64,000 nt of DNA from Pelagibius litoralis (GCF_011683915.1 NZ_JAAQPH010000002.1:186001-250000), one strand, 5' to 3'; positions 25,172-35,713 are shown, counted from the stretch's first letter. The notes: generated from the letters alone by a model not told the origin. Made by a program: numbers and translations.

Positions 25172-27643
25172 TCAGTTTCCAAAAGCTTCCGACGCATCAG
25201 GCGCCCGAGAGGGTACGGGGGTTCCAGGGCGCCACCAGAAACGTTGATCGAAGTCTCTCTTTGCAGATCGCTCAATACGCCGGAAACGCCGCTCTGCGTC
25301 TTCGCCGTCAATCCAGGCGACAAGCTCATCTTTCATGATCCGGTCGAAGGCCGTCCGCGAGTACCAAAGGCTGTTTCCTGGCGTCAGACCTTCAGCAAAC
25401 CTCACCAGATCGGCGCCGACGTTCTTCGCTTCACCATCGTTGATTAGCTCTGTGATATTGCCGCCAGTAAGGTTTGCAAAAGCTTCTAACTCGCCCATCA
25501 CCGGCCCGAGAATCGAAGAGGCGATAGAGTCACCGAAGCGGTTTTTGCCGCCGACGCCGGCATAGAGGATATCGCCCACCGGCCCCAGGCCACCGCCACG
25601 GGCAACCGCACCTACCCAGAATCGCGCCTCGGTCATGTCGCGCGGGTCTTTACCTCGGGCAACCTGGGAGGCTTGCTCGGCAATGGCGCCGGCCACGGTC
25701 GAGCCTATGGCGATCCAGGCCATATATTCGGCCTTCCCGCGCAGCCCGCGTTGCGCAAGCATCCGGCTAACATGCAAATAGTTGAACGAGACGGCGAAGC
25801 TTTTGAACAGCGTAACGTTACGAACCATTTCACCCCAGAACGTTCCAGGCGTGGTTCCGCCGGTCGCAATGGCCCGACTCCGAGCGGTAGGGCTCACAAC
25901 GGCAAAGTGCCCTTCGGTCTGGATCATTTCACCGATCCGCTGCGCCGCCTCAAATCGAGCCCGTCGCTCGCCCACCTTGAGCAGCCCTTCGGGCATGGAC
26001 TGGATTTCCAGCCATACATCCTCTGGCCGGATGAACGTGGCACCGGTTTCCGGGTCTGTCCAAATCGACGTTTGCCGGTACATATCCCACATTTCAGCGG
26101 TGACGCCGTGGCGCTGCATCGAGCCCCTAAGAAGAGGCTCAACCTGATCGAAGGGCTTGGTGGCCTCTTCGGTCATGTGCCCCACCAGCTCCATCTTGAA
26201 AGCCGACCGCCCGCCGTCCGTCCAGGCGTTCAGCCCTGAGAGCCGTAAGACGCTATCTGTGATCCGCGCAACGGGCGGCAACCCTGTCACTTCACCAATC
26301 AGCCGCATAGCGCCCACCTGGGAGCCCGCCCAAGTTTCAGCGATATAGCCCATGCGCGCGGCCATCCTGCGGTGCGCGCCATTGGCCGGATTGAGCTGTC
26401 GCAGCAGCTCCGCCGTCAGTCGCGTTGTTGGTACGCCATTCATGCGGGCGGTCAGGGTGTTGGTGGCAAAGTCTGCCAGCGAAACGAAGATCGCCGAGCC
26501 CAGCCGGGCAGCCGTGATAAGGCTCCGATTGGTTGAGCTGAAGCTGGCGAACCATCGCGAGTCCGGACTGTTGGCCTGGCCCGTCACCTGGGCAAAGGTG
26601 TTATCCAGAAACTTGCTGCGCTTCGGCAACTGGCTTTGCATCATTTCGAGCGCGGCTTTGGGGTAGGGGCCTAGAATCTCCATCTGCGCCACATCACGCG
26701 CCAGCCTGTCAATCTCACCCACGATGCTCCCGAATAAGTCAGGATCGCCAAATTTCTCCTGATACTGCAGCCATGCATCGGCATCACGAAAAACGAGTTC
26801 GCGGTGGTGGATGCGCCGGTTGACGGGGGAGCCCCACTTAGCGGCTTCGGGCGGGATCTCCGCCATCCCCGCCAGATCGTCACTAGTAAGTGTGTCGAAA
26901 CTGCCCCGGACCGCCATGACAAATTCGCGGTCCGACATCGGCAGGCCGGCTGGGTTGTACATCTTAGACCGGTCCAGGCGCGGAATGATGAACTCCACCC
27001 ACTGATCGACGCCGGCCCGCTTGATCGTTTCGGCATCGTGTTTCTGCACCCAGCCCCAAGCCTTGCGCTGTCGGATATCGGCGCCGGCTACATTGGCCCG
27101 GTTTGTCAGAAACCCCCGCGCCTCCTGAATACCCTCGGCCAGCGCCCGAGCCTCCGGGGTGGTCGCCTCCCCGAAGAGGCCTTTCACCACATCGCGCATC
27201 CCTGACGTGTTACGGGTCAGGCCGCCATGCTTGGAGCGAAAGCGGTCGATGAAATCCGACATCAGGCCCCAGGCCGTGCCCCTGGCCTGCATATGCCGCA
27301 TCGCCACGTTGCTGCCCGTATGGCGCCCCGTCGGATCGAAATCAAGAACCGCCACCGCCGCCTTGTCTCGCTGTTTGGCTGGGGCTGCTGCCAGCCGGGA
27401 CCGCAGCGCATCGGTCGTCGCCGCTTGTTTAATCCGCATCCGGCGCTTGCGATGGAGCGTGCGCTCTATCTCCTTCTGAAGCCGTACCGCCGCGCGCTGC
27501 TGTTTTTCGTGCCAGTCCGGCCCGTCAACGTTTGCATCTTCACCCAGGATTTCATCAAGGCGCCGTCGATATTCCTCCGCCGCTTCCTGCGATAGGGCGC
27601 GGTCCAGCTTGGCGGCATCGATACATTTGCGAAGATCAGCCAC
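25172..27643 (-). CDS. Large internal virion / DNA-ejection protein
   Basis: 823 residues, mostly helical, between other internal virion genes and the tail fibre. Size and position match T7 gp16-type ejection proteins, which leave the capsid and form the channel through the cell envelope. A basic N-terminus (residues about 50-75) precedes a helical body with hydrophobic stretches (SAIFVSLADFATNTL, AWIAIGSTVAGAIAEQ). No transglycosylase domain was seen. It starts at GTG and overlaps the previous gene by 8 bp. Confidence 0.75.
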   Translation of the reverse strand: MADLRKCIDAAKLDRALSQEAAEEYRRRLDEILGEDANVDGPDWHEKQQRAAVRLQKEIERTLHRKRRMRIKQAATTDALRSRLAAAPAKQRDKAAVAVLDFDPTGRHTGSNVAMRHMQARGTAWGLMSDFIDRFRSKHGGLTRNTSGMRDVVKGLFGEATTPEARALAEGIQEARGFLTNRANVAGADIRQRKAWGWVQKHDAETIKRAGVDQWVEFIIPRLDRSKMYNPAGLPMSDREFVMAVRGSFDTLTSDDLAGMAEIPPEAAKWGSPVNRRIHHRELVFRDADAWLQYQEKFGDPDLFGSIVGEIDRLARDVAQMEILGPYPKAALEMMQSQLPKRSKFLDNTFAQVTGQANSPDSRWFASFSSTNRSLITAARLGSAIFVSLADFATNTLTARMNGVPTTRLTAELLRQLNPANGAHRRMAARMGYIAETWAGSQVGAMRLIGEVTGLPPVARITDSVLRLSGLNAWTDGGRSAFKMELVGHMTEEATKPFDQVEPLLRGSMQRHGVTAEMWDMYRQTSIWTDPETGATFIRPEDVWLEIQSMPEGLLKVGERRARFEAAQRIGEMIQTEGHFAVVSPTARSRAIATGGTTPGTFWGEMVRNVTLFKSFAVSFNYLHVSRMLAQRGLRGKAEYMAWIAIGSTVAGAIAEQASQVARGKDPRDMTEARFWVGAVARGGGLGPVGDILYAGVGGKNRFGDSIASSILGPVMGELEAFANLTGGNITELINDGEAKNVGADLVRFAEGLTPGNSLWYSRTAFDRIMKDELVAWIDGEDAERRFRRIERSAKRDFDQRFWWRPGTPVPSRAPDASEAFGN

Positions 27644-29441
27644 GGCCAGCCCCCATGGTGCAGAGTTTCAAGGCGGCAAGGTCTTCCTCGTCCTGTGCGA
27701 TTTCATCGAGCATCTGCTTGACCGTCATGCGCTGTACGCCGTCATCGGTTTCAACGGCGATCAATTCTTCCTCCCGGCCTTCATAGCGCAGGCGAACATC
27801 GGCTTCGTCAAAGGCGTCTTCCTCGTTCATCAGGGCCAAACGTTCTTCAATGTCGGCGGCATCAGCACCGGCCCGGCCCATCCTGGCCGCCTCCGCGCCC
27901 CGGTCCCGCTCGACGATGGCCCGGACGGTATCTTGCAGCCGTCCGCGAAACTCAGCTTCACCCAGTCGGTCAACGTCTAGCCCAGCCGACGAAAGCCCAT
28001 CGCGGATTTCCCGCATCGCGTCTTCGTCCAACTGCCGAGCCTGATCATCGAGCCGGACAATTCGGTTTCCGCTCACTTCCTCCGCCACCGCGTCCAGAAA
28101 GTCCCGCACCGTCACGCGGTCGCCGGCTTCCAGGTCGCGCTCAGGAAAGAATCCCGCCTGTTGCGCCGCCAGGGCCGCATCATCCAGGGTTTGCCCCTCA
28201 CGCCTCAGAAGGCCGGGCAGCGTGCGCACTGTCACGCCGAGCGAAGCCAGCTCGCCGCCTTCGTCTTGCAGCCCGCCAGATCGCTTCAAAAACCCCAGCA
28301 GGGACTCCGCACGCTCCGGCTTGGCCTTCAGGTCTCGATACAGGGCCGCCAGGGCGTCGTCATCGTCCAGCAGGGGCGCCAGGGCCTCCGCCACAGCCCG
28401 TTGCTGCTCATCGACCTGTAATCGGTCCCTGGCCACTTGTTTGGCTTGGGCGAGGGTCTGAGACAGGGGATCGTCACCCGGCACGTCTGTAACCGGGGAA
28501 TCTTGGACACGCTCCCCAGCGGGGGGCAGATCGGCCACGCGCCCCTCTCTGAGGGCCAGCTCCGCAGTCGTCAGCCGCTCCGCATGGGCCGCCTTACCCT
28601 GGGGTGTCTCTGGGAAGGGATTGGCCTCTTCGACCTCCGCCACCCGTTCCAGGTAGCTTTCCGCCGATCTGAACTCCGAGGTTCTGGCAGAAGCGGGCAG
28701 TTCTTTAGATCGGGCCAGTAAAGCGCGGGTGGCGCTCACACCCTTTGCCGCCCCCTTGACCAGCCCACCCAGAAGGAAGCCGCCGGCACCGGCTGCCATA
28801 ACTGCCTGCAGGGCCTCGCTGGCGCTTGCCTCTTCCCCAAACTTGCGGCGCCCGAACTGTACTTGCGCCTGAATAGGGATTTCAGTGGCGAAGCCTATGC
28901 CGGCCTCAATCAATGCTGTGCGCAGAATGCCGGCAGAGAAGGGGGCGCCCAGGAAGAGGCTGCCAAAGACAACCGGATCTGAGACGGCCCCGGCTGCCGT
29001 GCCCCCGAACCCGGCAGCGCTTACGTGAAAATCCACTGTTCGCCGCGTAATGTCGGCTTGCTGTTCGCGCTGCGTGGCGCGATCCTGGCCGATCTCCGCC
29101 AAGATATCGCCGCGCGTCTTGACCGTGACACCTTCGAAACGCTCGCCCAGTGACCGAACATCTTCTTCGAATAGGGCCTCTGCCCGGCGCATCGAGACAA
29201 AGGGCTTATTGCCCTTGAGCCCATAACGATCCGTCGGGGAGGGAAGGCGCTCGCCTGTCGCCTGTTCCAGCTCATCGACATAAGCCGAATAAGCACGATC
29301 CACCGCCGCCAGATCGCTGTTGAACTGCTGCTGCTCTTGGAAAACCCCCAGGTCGATGAGGAATCGCTCCGAGGCGCTGGCGGGAAGGCCCGGCGCCGGC
29401 TGCAGGCTTGCGCCCTCTAGAATGGATCGCTGATCAAACAT
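27636..29441 (-). CDS. Internal virion protein
   Basis: 601 residues. A helical N-terminal region is followed by hydrophobic segments (FGGTAAGAVSDPVVFGSLFL and AVMAAGAGGFLLGGLVKGAA) that could insert in membrane during DNA ejection. The C-terminal half is long, acidic and helical. It is one of three consecutive large proteins placed as T7 gp14-gp15-gp16 are. ATG 29441 overlaps the upstream stop (TGATG). No enzyme motif was recognised. Confidence 0.7.
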   Translation of the reverse strand: MFDQRSILEGASLQPAPGLPASASERFLIDLGVFQEQQQFNSDLAAVDRAYSAYVDELEQATGERLPSPTDRYGLKGNKPFVSMRRAEALFEEDVRSLGERFEGVTVKTRGDILAEIGQDRATQREQQADITRRTVDFHVSAAGFGGTAAGAVSDPVVFGSLFLGAPFSAGILRTALIEAGIGFATEIPIQAQVQFGRRKFGEEASASEALQAVMAAGAGGFLLGGLVKGAAKGVSATRALLARSKELPASARTSEFRSAESYLERVAEVEEANPFPETPQGKAAHAERLTTAELALREGRVADLPPAGERVQDSPVTDVPGDDPLSQTLAQAKQVARDRLQVDEQQRAVAEALAPLLDDDDALAALYRDLKAKPERAESLLGFLKRSGGLQDEGGELASLGVTVRTLPGLLRREGQTLDDAALAAQQAGFFPERDLEAGDRVTVRDFLDAVAEEVSGNRIVRLDDQARQLDEDAMREIRDGLSSAGLDVDRLGEAEFRGRLQDTVRAIVERDRGAEAARMGRAGADAADIEERLALMNEEDAFDEADVRLRYEGREEELIAVETDDGVQRMTVKQMLDEIAQDEEDLAALKLCTMGAGRG

Positions 29442-31930
29442 CACTCATCAACCTTTGCTCTAAGGTCAATCTCATAGGCGCCGCCCCGATCCGACTGGAT
29501 ATAGCCCAGGCCCGGAAAGAAAATCAGATAGCGACCAGGGCCACTGGTCACAAGCTGAGCGTCCTTGCCGAAGCGGTCGAATAGCGCCACCGAGAAGGGC
29601 GTGCCGTCGCTGAAGATCGGCAGGCCATTGCCATAAAGCGCCAGGTCTTCATCCGTGGTCGAAAGCACCAGGTCTTCAACTTCATCTTCCGTCATGCCGG
29701 GGCGGGGTGGCAGGATCATCCGTTTGTTGATCTTCACTGGATTTCCGGCAGCTTCCCTAAGGGCTTGTTCGAAGGTATCCGAATCAAATGTGAGATCACC
29801 GGTTGCCACACGTCGAGATGCATAAAGCGCCATGCCGGCATCCACAAAGCCGTCCAATGCCCCAGCAGTCTCCGGCGTAAACATGTTGCCGAAGACCTCT
29901 TTAACGCCGTTTATTCTGTCAGTCTGACCCGGCTTAACATCGGGGTTTTCCGCCAGTAGCCGGCCACCTAAAACAATGTCACGCGCAACCAAAGGACTAT
30001 CGGGCGCTAACGTGATGGCCGCCGACAACTCCGGATTATTCGGCGCAATTTGGCCGGCAAGATATCCGGCTTGTTCTTCCCCAAGTCCGCGATGAAGTGA
30101 ATCGAGGATACCGGCGACTTCACCGGGCGTCGCCTCATCAAGCGCCTGCCGCAAGCCGCCAGCCTCTTGCGGGGTGAGGGGGGAAAGCCTTATGCCGACG
30201 TGTGCGCTCGCCAAGCCCGCTTTCACAGCACGGCCCTTAAGCGTTTCCGGATCGCTGTAGTCGATGCTTTCCAAGGGCGCAATCACCCCTGCCTCTACCG
30301 CCACACCAAGGCCCTGACCCTGCCTTACAGCGGCGACTTGAGCTGCATGGACTTTCCGAAACTGGGCCTTCTTCTCGGATTCGAAAATCCCAACAATGTC
30401 CAACTGATCAAGCGTAGCGATAGAACCCTGTTGATCGGACAGCGGCAGCCGGGAGAACTCCACGACTTCCTCGCTTAGCCGTTCGCTCAAATCAAGCCGG
30501 GCCAACTCCTTAAACATTCCAGCGGCTTCCATATTGGACCGGAGCCCCGCAAGCCCGGCGGGCTGTTCACCCCTGGAAAGGATCGTTGCCGCGTCGCTCG
30601 CTTCCGTCCGAAGCTGCGCCCGTACCTCTGCGTTTTCCGCACGAATAAGGCGAAGCTCTGATCGCATGGTGGCTTCAATACGGTCAACATCCTGCAGCGC
30701 AAGCATGGGCGCCACGCCTGATTTGAAATCAGCGTTCGGCGCGTCGCCGTCATCACCCACTGGACGCAGAGATTGCGAGCGAGCGCGGGCCGCTTCTTCG
30801 GCCTCGTCTATCGTGTCGAAGCCGTCCAGTTCGCGGCCTGTGTCTGGATCGACACCACCGGCATTTGCAACAATGGCAACCGCCTGCTGCTCGGTCACAA
30901 TCTTTCCGTCATAAACAGTCGGAATATTTGTCGGCTTGCCTGCGTTAATCTCAGGGTGTGTGACGGTTATACTCAATTCAGAAACGCTCTGGCCGTCAGA
31001 GGTTTTGTAAATGCGGCGCCCCGCCTGTGTCTTGTCTTGTGTAGCAGTCAAAGCGTCAGAACTGCGATTTTCCCTCTCCGCCGTTGCCCAACGGTCTATG
31101 AAAGACTCCTTATCCGTGGCACGACGAAAACCACCCAGCACCGCTGATTTTTGAACTGTGAAATCGAACGCCCGCAATTCGGCCTGTTGCTGATCCGGGC
31201 TAAAGATGAAATCGCCATTAGCGTCAGTCTGATTCAGGGCCGCCAACAATTCGCCACGCCGTTGCGCAATGTTTGTCACCGACTGCGCCGCAAGGTCCGC
31301 GTTGAAGCTCATCGCGTCCTGCGCCTCTCTTTCAGCCGAGAGGGAGATCTCCTGCACTGATTCGAGTGCCGTCAAGCGAGTATCCGCGCGCTCCTGCTTA
31401 ACGGCGCCGACATGCTGCCGTGTAATCTCCGGCTGTAGGATCGCTTCGAATTTGTTGTCAAATAGTGTTTGAATTTCGGGATTGGGTAGCGTCTTTCGGA
31501 TCTCGCCATACAGGTCCCGCGCCTGTTCTTCATACCCAACCGGGTCCGCGCTGTTATTGCGCGCCAGCTCTTCCATGTTCCGCAGCAGGGTAGTGTTAAG
31601 GCGATTGGTATAGCTTTCCAGTACGCCGGCATTCCGCGAACGCGCCGCTATACTGGTTTCGTCACTGAGGATCGCTAGCGGCACCTCCTGACCATTCGAA
31701 AGGGTTGTGGTCGCCTCTAGCCCGATCTTCCGGCCCTTCGCGGTCTGCTTCTCGACAACCTGCCGGCTAACCTCGTTCAGGAGATTGTTTGCCGCATTCT
31801 GGAAAAAAGCCGTCCCTAAAGTCCCGATCTGCTGTGCAGAGGCCAGCGCCCCGGAAGAAGCATCGATATTACCACCCCTGGCAGTAACACCTCGGCGCTG
31901 TAATGCGCTAGCTGGCAAACGTTCAACCAC
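29441..31930 (-). CDS. Internal virion protein with an embedded phage domain
   Basis: 829 residues, helical, in the position of T7 gp15. About residues 300-385 form a distinct beta-rich insert (GRRIYKTSDGQSVSELSITV, then NIPTVYDGKIVTEQQAV) seen in other phage structural proteins, where it carries the pattern of a small binding domain. The start is GTG, overlapping the upstream gene by 8 bp. The function, part of the ejected core, is inferred from position and size. Confidence 0.75.
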   Translation of the reverse strand: MVERLPASALQRRGVTARGGNIDASSGALASAQQIGTLGTAFFQNAANNLLNEVSRQVVEKQTAKGRKIGLEATTTLSNGQEVPLAILSDETSIAARSRNAGVLESYTNRLNTTLLRNMEELARNNSADPVGYEEQARDLYGEIRKTLPNPEIQTLFDNKFEAILQPEITRQHVGAVKQERADTRLTALESVQEISLSAEREAQDAMSFNADLAAQSVTNIAQRRGELLAALNQTDANGDFIFSPDQQQAELRAFDFTVQKSAVLGGFRRATDKESFIDRWATAERENRSSDALTATQDKTQAGRRIYKTSDGQSVSELSITVTHPEINAGKPTNIPTVYDGKIVTEQQAVAIVANAGGVDPDTGRELDGFDTIDEAEEAARARSQSLRPVGDDGDAPNADFKSGVAPMLALQDVDRIEATMRSELRLIRAENAEVRAQLRTEASDAATILSRGEQPAGLAGLRSNMEAAGMFKELARLDLSERLSEEVVEFSRLPLSDQQGSIATLDQLDIVGIFESEKKAQFRKVHAAQVAAVRQGQGLGVAVEAGVIAPLESIDYSDPETLKGRAVKAGLASAHVGIRLSPLTPQEAGGLRQALDEATPGEVAGILDSLHRGLGEEQAGYLAGQIAPNNPELSAAITLAPDSPLVARDIVLGGRLLAENPDVKPGQTDRINGVKEVFGNMFTPETAGALDGFVDAGMALYASRRVATGDLTFDSDTFEQALREAAGNPVKINKRMILPPRPGMTEDEVEDLVLSTTDEDLALYGNGLPIFSDGTPFSVALFDRFGKDAQLVTSGPGRYLIFFPGLGYIQSDRGGAYEIDLRAKVDE

Positions 31931-32414
31931 TGGCCGGCGCCTCCGTACCGCCCAATTTCGTCAGGCTTGTTGAAAGATCAAGCAGGCTGCTGCCCGCTCC
32001 CAAGAACCCGCGCGTCCGCGCCGTCGAAGCCTGAATACTGAGCTGCTTGCGCCTGGACGCAGAGGCCGCAAGATCGAACTGTGTATTAAGCCGGCTGGTG
32101 CGCAACTGTCGCTCCGCCACATCCCTGATCGCCTGCACCGTGTTTTCCGGCGTACCGCTAAACGGATCGATGCCAGAGGCGCCGGCAGAAACATTGACCT
32201 GCGCTGTTGCGGCCAACTGATCGCGCAAAATCTCGTTGCCCTGCTGCAAGCCGGCAATAGCGCTCTGCTTTTCCCTCAGGCTCTCAGCCTTGCGCTGCTC
32301 CTTAAGCGCCTTGCTCTGCTGAATCCCAGAGAAAATCGCCGTTCCGGCAGAGACAACCGTTGACCCAATGGCCAGCGCCGTCAGGATAGGCGCTGCTGCG
32401 AATGCCGCTCCCAT
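31923..32414 (-). CDS. Internal virion protein, T7 gp14-like
   Basis: 163 residues with an N-terminal Ala-rich membrane helix (FAAAPILTALAIGSTVVSAGT), then a long coiled coil (about 32-75) and a Ser/Thr-rich end. This matches the small internal virion protein (gp14 type) that forms the outer-membrane part of the ejection channel. It lies between tubular protein B and the larger internal proteins, as in T7. ATG 32414 has the ribosome site GAGGTAG. Confidence 0.8.
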   Translation of the reverse strand: MGAAFAAAPILTALAIGSTVVSAGTAIFSGIQQSKALKEQRKAESLREKQSAIAGLQQGNEILRDQLAATAQVNVSAGASGIDPFSGTPENTVQAIRDVAERQLRTSRLNTQFDLAASASRRKQLSIQASTARTRGFLGAGSSLLDLSTSLTKLGGTEAPASG

Positions 32415-32416
32415 AG

Positions 32417-34984
32417 CTACCTCGTTGCAACCACTATTTCACGAACCATCGCAACCACCGTAAGGGGCAAAGGGTCGCGCTGGGTGATCTCGGTCTGACC
32501 GCTTAGCGTCCAGCCCTGCAGATTATCAATTCTGATTTCCGTAGTGCGAAGCGGAGGGCGGCGGTCTAACAGGAAATCACCGAATTCCGCAAAGTCCACC
32601 GGCTCCGGCGGCTCATCGTTGGCGCCAAAATAGAGGCCTTGCGTGTTGGTTACGGAAATCACCGCCGTATGAACGCGCTTCTTTTTCCCCCGCAAACTTG
32701 GCCCGGATGGATCGGGTGGAATGTCCGCCGGCATGTCACGCACCAACAGGCCGTCGCCCGCACCCCGTCCGTCTGAAATCGAGAAAACCGAAAACCTTGC
32801 CTCTTCCTCGGTAAGAAATTGCCGGGTGACTAACTCGTTTACTTCGATCTCCTTCACATCGGGCCAAGCAAGCCCGACCTCTACTTGTTCGTCCGAAAAC
32901 TCCGCGATGGACGCCTTGCCACCAGTCACCGTCACATCAGCACCCACGGCGCCGTCAACGCGAACCCTGAGGGTTTCGCCTTCCAAGTGCGGCGCATCTA
33001 CTTCATTGATACGAATAGCCACGCGCACTATGTCGTTCTCGTTGTTGTCGGCAGGCGTCAAGAACGTGATCGTCTTTGTTCCCAGATCGACGCTGTAATC
33101 AACGCCCTGGTCCAGCAGGATCTTGTTTCGCCTAACGCAAATGTCCGCCGCATCGCCGGGAGATTCAAAACTGTAGACAACGGTTGCCTGCCCATCAGAA
33201 GACAACACAAAGCTTTCGTTGATCGCCTCGATCAATACCGACGCATCAAGAAGGTAGTCCTCCCGAAACTCTTCAAAGAAACGCCTAACTCGCCCGTCAA
33301 TGGTCCGCTCAACAACCGCATAGTAACGCCCATCGATACCACCAACCTGCACGCCGACCGCCACAAAACGCCCCTGTAGCGCGTCTGCCGCTCCCTTGCC
33401 AGCGTGCCAGCTTGTCCAGCCGGTAAACTCGCGGTCGCGCAGCGTTTGCAGCACAGCCATAGAGCCATCACTGTTGACCAACAGAATAAGATCGCCGCGA
33501 TTGGCCGACAGCGCCCGGCGAAACGTCATTTCCTGAGGATCGCGAATCAAATGAGGGGCGAAAAAAGCTAGGTTGTTGACTTCGAAGGAACCGCGAAAAA
33601 CCTCTTCCACGATCTCGTTCACTTGTTCCCCAGAGTCATCAAGGAAGACAATCGCCTTGTCCAACCCGAAGGCGCGAAACCCAGGGCCGCGCGCACGTTT
33701 GTTGCCACGAAGGCGCTGGGGCGTTGCGTTGTCGCCTGTGGGCGGGTCTTCGCGCGGCTCTTGAACAAAGGGGCCGGCGGCGGTCATGATGAATAGGAAA
33801 TCAGAAGGCAGCATGTAATAGATGCTTGCCGCCGTCTCGCCTATCGTAAGCTCGAAAGCATCATCTGCTTGCGGCTCGGAGGCGGGGCGCACAAAGGCGT
33901 AAACATCGCCCTTCGCGCCCGACGCCCAGTAGGTTGACGACAGGTCGCGCGTCCCGCCGACGTAAAGACGCCCCTTGAAGAAAGAGCCAGTCCGGGGCCA
34001 ACCGCGCGTCGCACTCCAAACCGGCTCCGCACCCCCGCCAGCAGACACCAGATCCTTAAAATCGCGTGTCGGTATTGACGTAAAGGTAAGCGGCCTGTCG
34101 ATCCATTCGCGGCTGGTGCCCTGGCGCTCGATCCGATGTGTCTGCACATCCTCATGGAATAGAAGTAGCGTATCGCTTTCTTGCGCCCAGGTCATTTGCT
34201 GGATCTGCGCCGCCGTGTGAGGGATGGCAATATCATCCTGATAAACACCATCCAGAAAAACCCTGAGGTTTTGATCTGTGGCAAGGAGCGAGTAGGTTTC
34301 CAGCGCCTTAAACTCGAAATCAACGATCCGCGTTGCTGACACAAATTCAGGTTCCACCGCCTTCCAAAGCCGGAATTCTCCAAGTTCGAATTTCGATGTA
34401 CCGCCATTGGTCGCGCCAATCCGTACTACCCGCCAGTAGCGGTGCGTAACCCTCCCAAGCTCGTTACCGCGCCGATAGTTCCAGCGGTTATCTTCTCTCG
34501 TAAAGTTGTCAAAGGGCTCTCCGAAATCCGACCACGCCGCATTGTCGTCGCTATACTGAATACGGAGTTCGTCAGTCAGGTTTAAAAACCCGGTTCCACT
34601 TACGGAAAAATTCCGAACATCGGCAAACCACACTGGCTCCGCTGTACCAAGATCAAGATGAAAAATGATGTAAGGATCAAGCGTGCCGATGTTCGTTGTG
34701 GTGAGGACTGTCGTGGCCTCATTATCATCAACCGCATTCGCTGCAGTGCCGCCGTTTGGTGCCGTCAGGGTCTTGCCCGTCAGATCAAGTTTCTCGATTA
34801 CCGGCGGCGCTTCCGCACAGAACTTGAGACCGGGGCGACGGGTAAATCCACCCTGAGGAATTAACAGAACGTTTCGCGCCCGCTCGACACCCGTATAGTA
34901 GGCGGTTACATCCGTGCGCGCCGTCAATTGCGGATCAAGTTCACCGCTCACATAAGAAGTTTGGGGAAGGTCTACTTTAAGCAT
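32417..34984 (-). CDS. Tail tubular protein B (nozzle), T7 gp12-like
   Basis: 855 residues. The N-terminus VSGELDPQLTARTDVTAYYTGVE and the following LIPQGGFTRRPGL are hallmarks of podovirus tail nozzle proteins. It forms the distal part of the short tail tube. It has the expected size and sits directly after tubular protein A. The stop is 2 bp before the gp14-like gene. Confidence 0.92.
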   Translation of the reverse strand: MLKVDLPQTSYVSGELDPQLTARTDVTAYYTGVERARNVLLIPQGGFTRRPGLKFCAEAPPVIEKLDLTGKTLTAPNGGTAANAVDDNEATTVLTTTNIGTLDPYIIFHLDLGTAEPVWFADVRNFSVSGTGFLNLTDELRIQYSDDNAAWSDFGEPFDNFTREDNRWNYRRGNELGRVTHRYWRVVRIGATNGGTSKFELGEFRLWKAVEPEFVSATRIVDFEFKALETYSLLATDQNLRVFLDGVYQDDIAIPHTAAQIQQMTWAQESDTLLLFHEDVQTHRIERQGTSREWIDRPLTFTSIPTRDFKDLVSAGGGAEPVWSATRGWPRTGSFFKGRLYVGGTRDLSSTYWASGAKGDVYAFVRPASEPQADDAFELTIGETAASIYYMLPSDFLFIMTAAGPFVQEPREDPPTGDNATPQRLRGNKRARGPGFRAFGLDKAIVFLDDSGEQVNEIVEEVFRGSFEVNNLAFFAPHLIRDPQEMTFRRALSANRGDLILLVNSDGSMAVLQTLRDREFTGWTSWHAGKGAADALQGRFVAVGVQVGGIDGRYYAVVERTIDGRVRRFFEEFREDYLLDASVLIEAINESFVLSSDGQATVVYSFESPGDAADICVRRNKILLDQGVDYSVDLGTKTITFLTPADNNENDIVRVAIRINEVDAPHLEGETLRVRVDGAVGADVTVTGGKASIAEFSDEQVEVGLAWPDVKEIEVNELVTRQFLTEEEARFSVFSISDGRGAGDGLLVRDMPADIPPDPSGPSLRGKKKRVHTAVISVTNTQGLYFGANDEPPEPVDFAEFGDFLLDRRPPLRTTEIRIDNLQGWTLSGQTEITQRDPLPLTVVAMVREIVVATR

Positions 34985-34990
34985 GACAGG

Positions 34991-35617
34991 TCAGCGCCAC
35001 CCGCCGCTGCCAAGGCGCGCCTCAATCAAAGAGTAATCTTGCATTTGTGGGGGCACGTCCTCGCGCGCATCGGCCATGCGGGCGACGCGAAAAAAGCCAC
35101 CAAGGCCGGCTGCACTTGGCGGGCCGAACGCCTGACTCTGCCAGTATTCGGCCTTTCCAGCATCCTCGGTCACCGGCACTGCAAGCGCCGCAGCAAGCGC
35201 ATAAATCGCCAGCGTGTAAAAGGGGGCCGGCCAATCCGATTCAACGGGTCGCGTGCCATAGGACGCCCATAGGACGGGATCATTACTCAGCAAGACCTTG
35301 CCAACCACCTCGAAGGCCTTGAGCGGTGGCGCGTTTTCCCTATTGCTGCGGAAGACGCCGTAAAGCTGTGGCCGTGCCATTTCTGGGGGCAACTGATGCT
35401 GATAGCGCCAGCGGGCAGGGGGGGCAGCCGTTAACCGGTCAAGGAGCTTGTAGCGGCGCGCAAACTGCCAGGGATAACGAGAGAAAAGGGTATTGATTAC
35501 GTCGCCATAGAAGCTCTCGCAGGTGGCCGCTACGCGATTGTCATCAAAAGATGAAATGGGCGGTATACCCAACCGCCCCAATGCCTGAGAACAAACGTCA
35601 ATGTCGGACGCAGCCAT
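34991..35617 (-). CDS. Tail tubular protein A (gatekeeper), T7 gp11-like
   Basis: 208 residues. The start DIDVCSQALGRLGIPPISSF and the adjacent SRYPWQFARRYKLL match tail tubular protein A, the adaptor ring between portal and nozzle. It lies just before tubular protein B (6-bp gap). A GC-rich 11-bp hairpin separates it from the head genes upstream. Confidence 0.92.
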   Translation of the reverse strand: MAASDIDVCSQALGRLGIPPISSFDDNRVAATCESFYGDVINTLFSRYPWQFARRYKLLDRLTAAPPARWRYQHQLPPEMARPQLYGVFRSNRENAPPLKAFEVVGKVLLSNDPVLWASYGTRPVESDWPAPFYTLAIYALAAALAVPVTEDAGKAEYWQSQAFGPPSAAGLGGFFRVARMADAREDVPPQMQDYSLIEARLGSGGWR

Positions 35618-35635
35618 TATCCTATGCTCCTAAGT

Positions 35636-35681
35636 GGAGGGCTGGGCATCGCCCGAGAGCGAAGGCAGGCCCCAGCCCTCC
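35636..35681 (-). terminator. 11-bp hairpin between head and tail genes
   Basis: GGAGGGCTGGG (35636-35646) pairs exactly with CCCAGCCCTCC (35671-35681) around a 24-base loop. No T-run follows on the minus strand, so it may reduce, not end, transcription from the capsid promoter into the tail genes, or protect capsid mRNA. Confidence 0.5.
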
Positions 35682-35713
35682 CAAGGCGGCAAGGGAGTCG
35701 ATAGCCGCCACTC

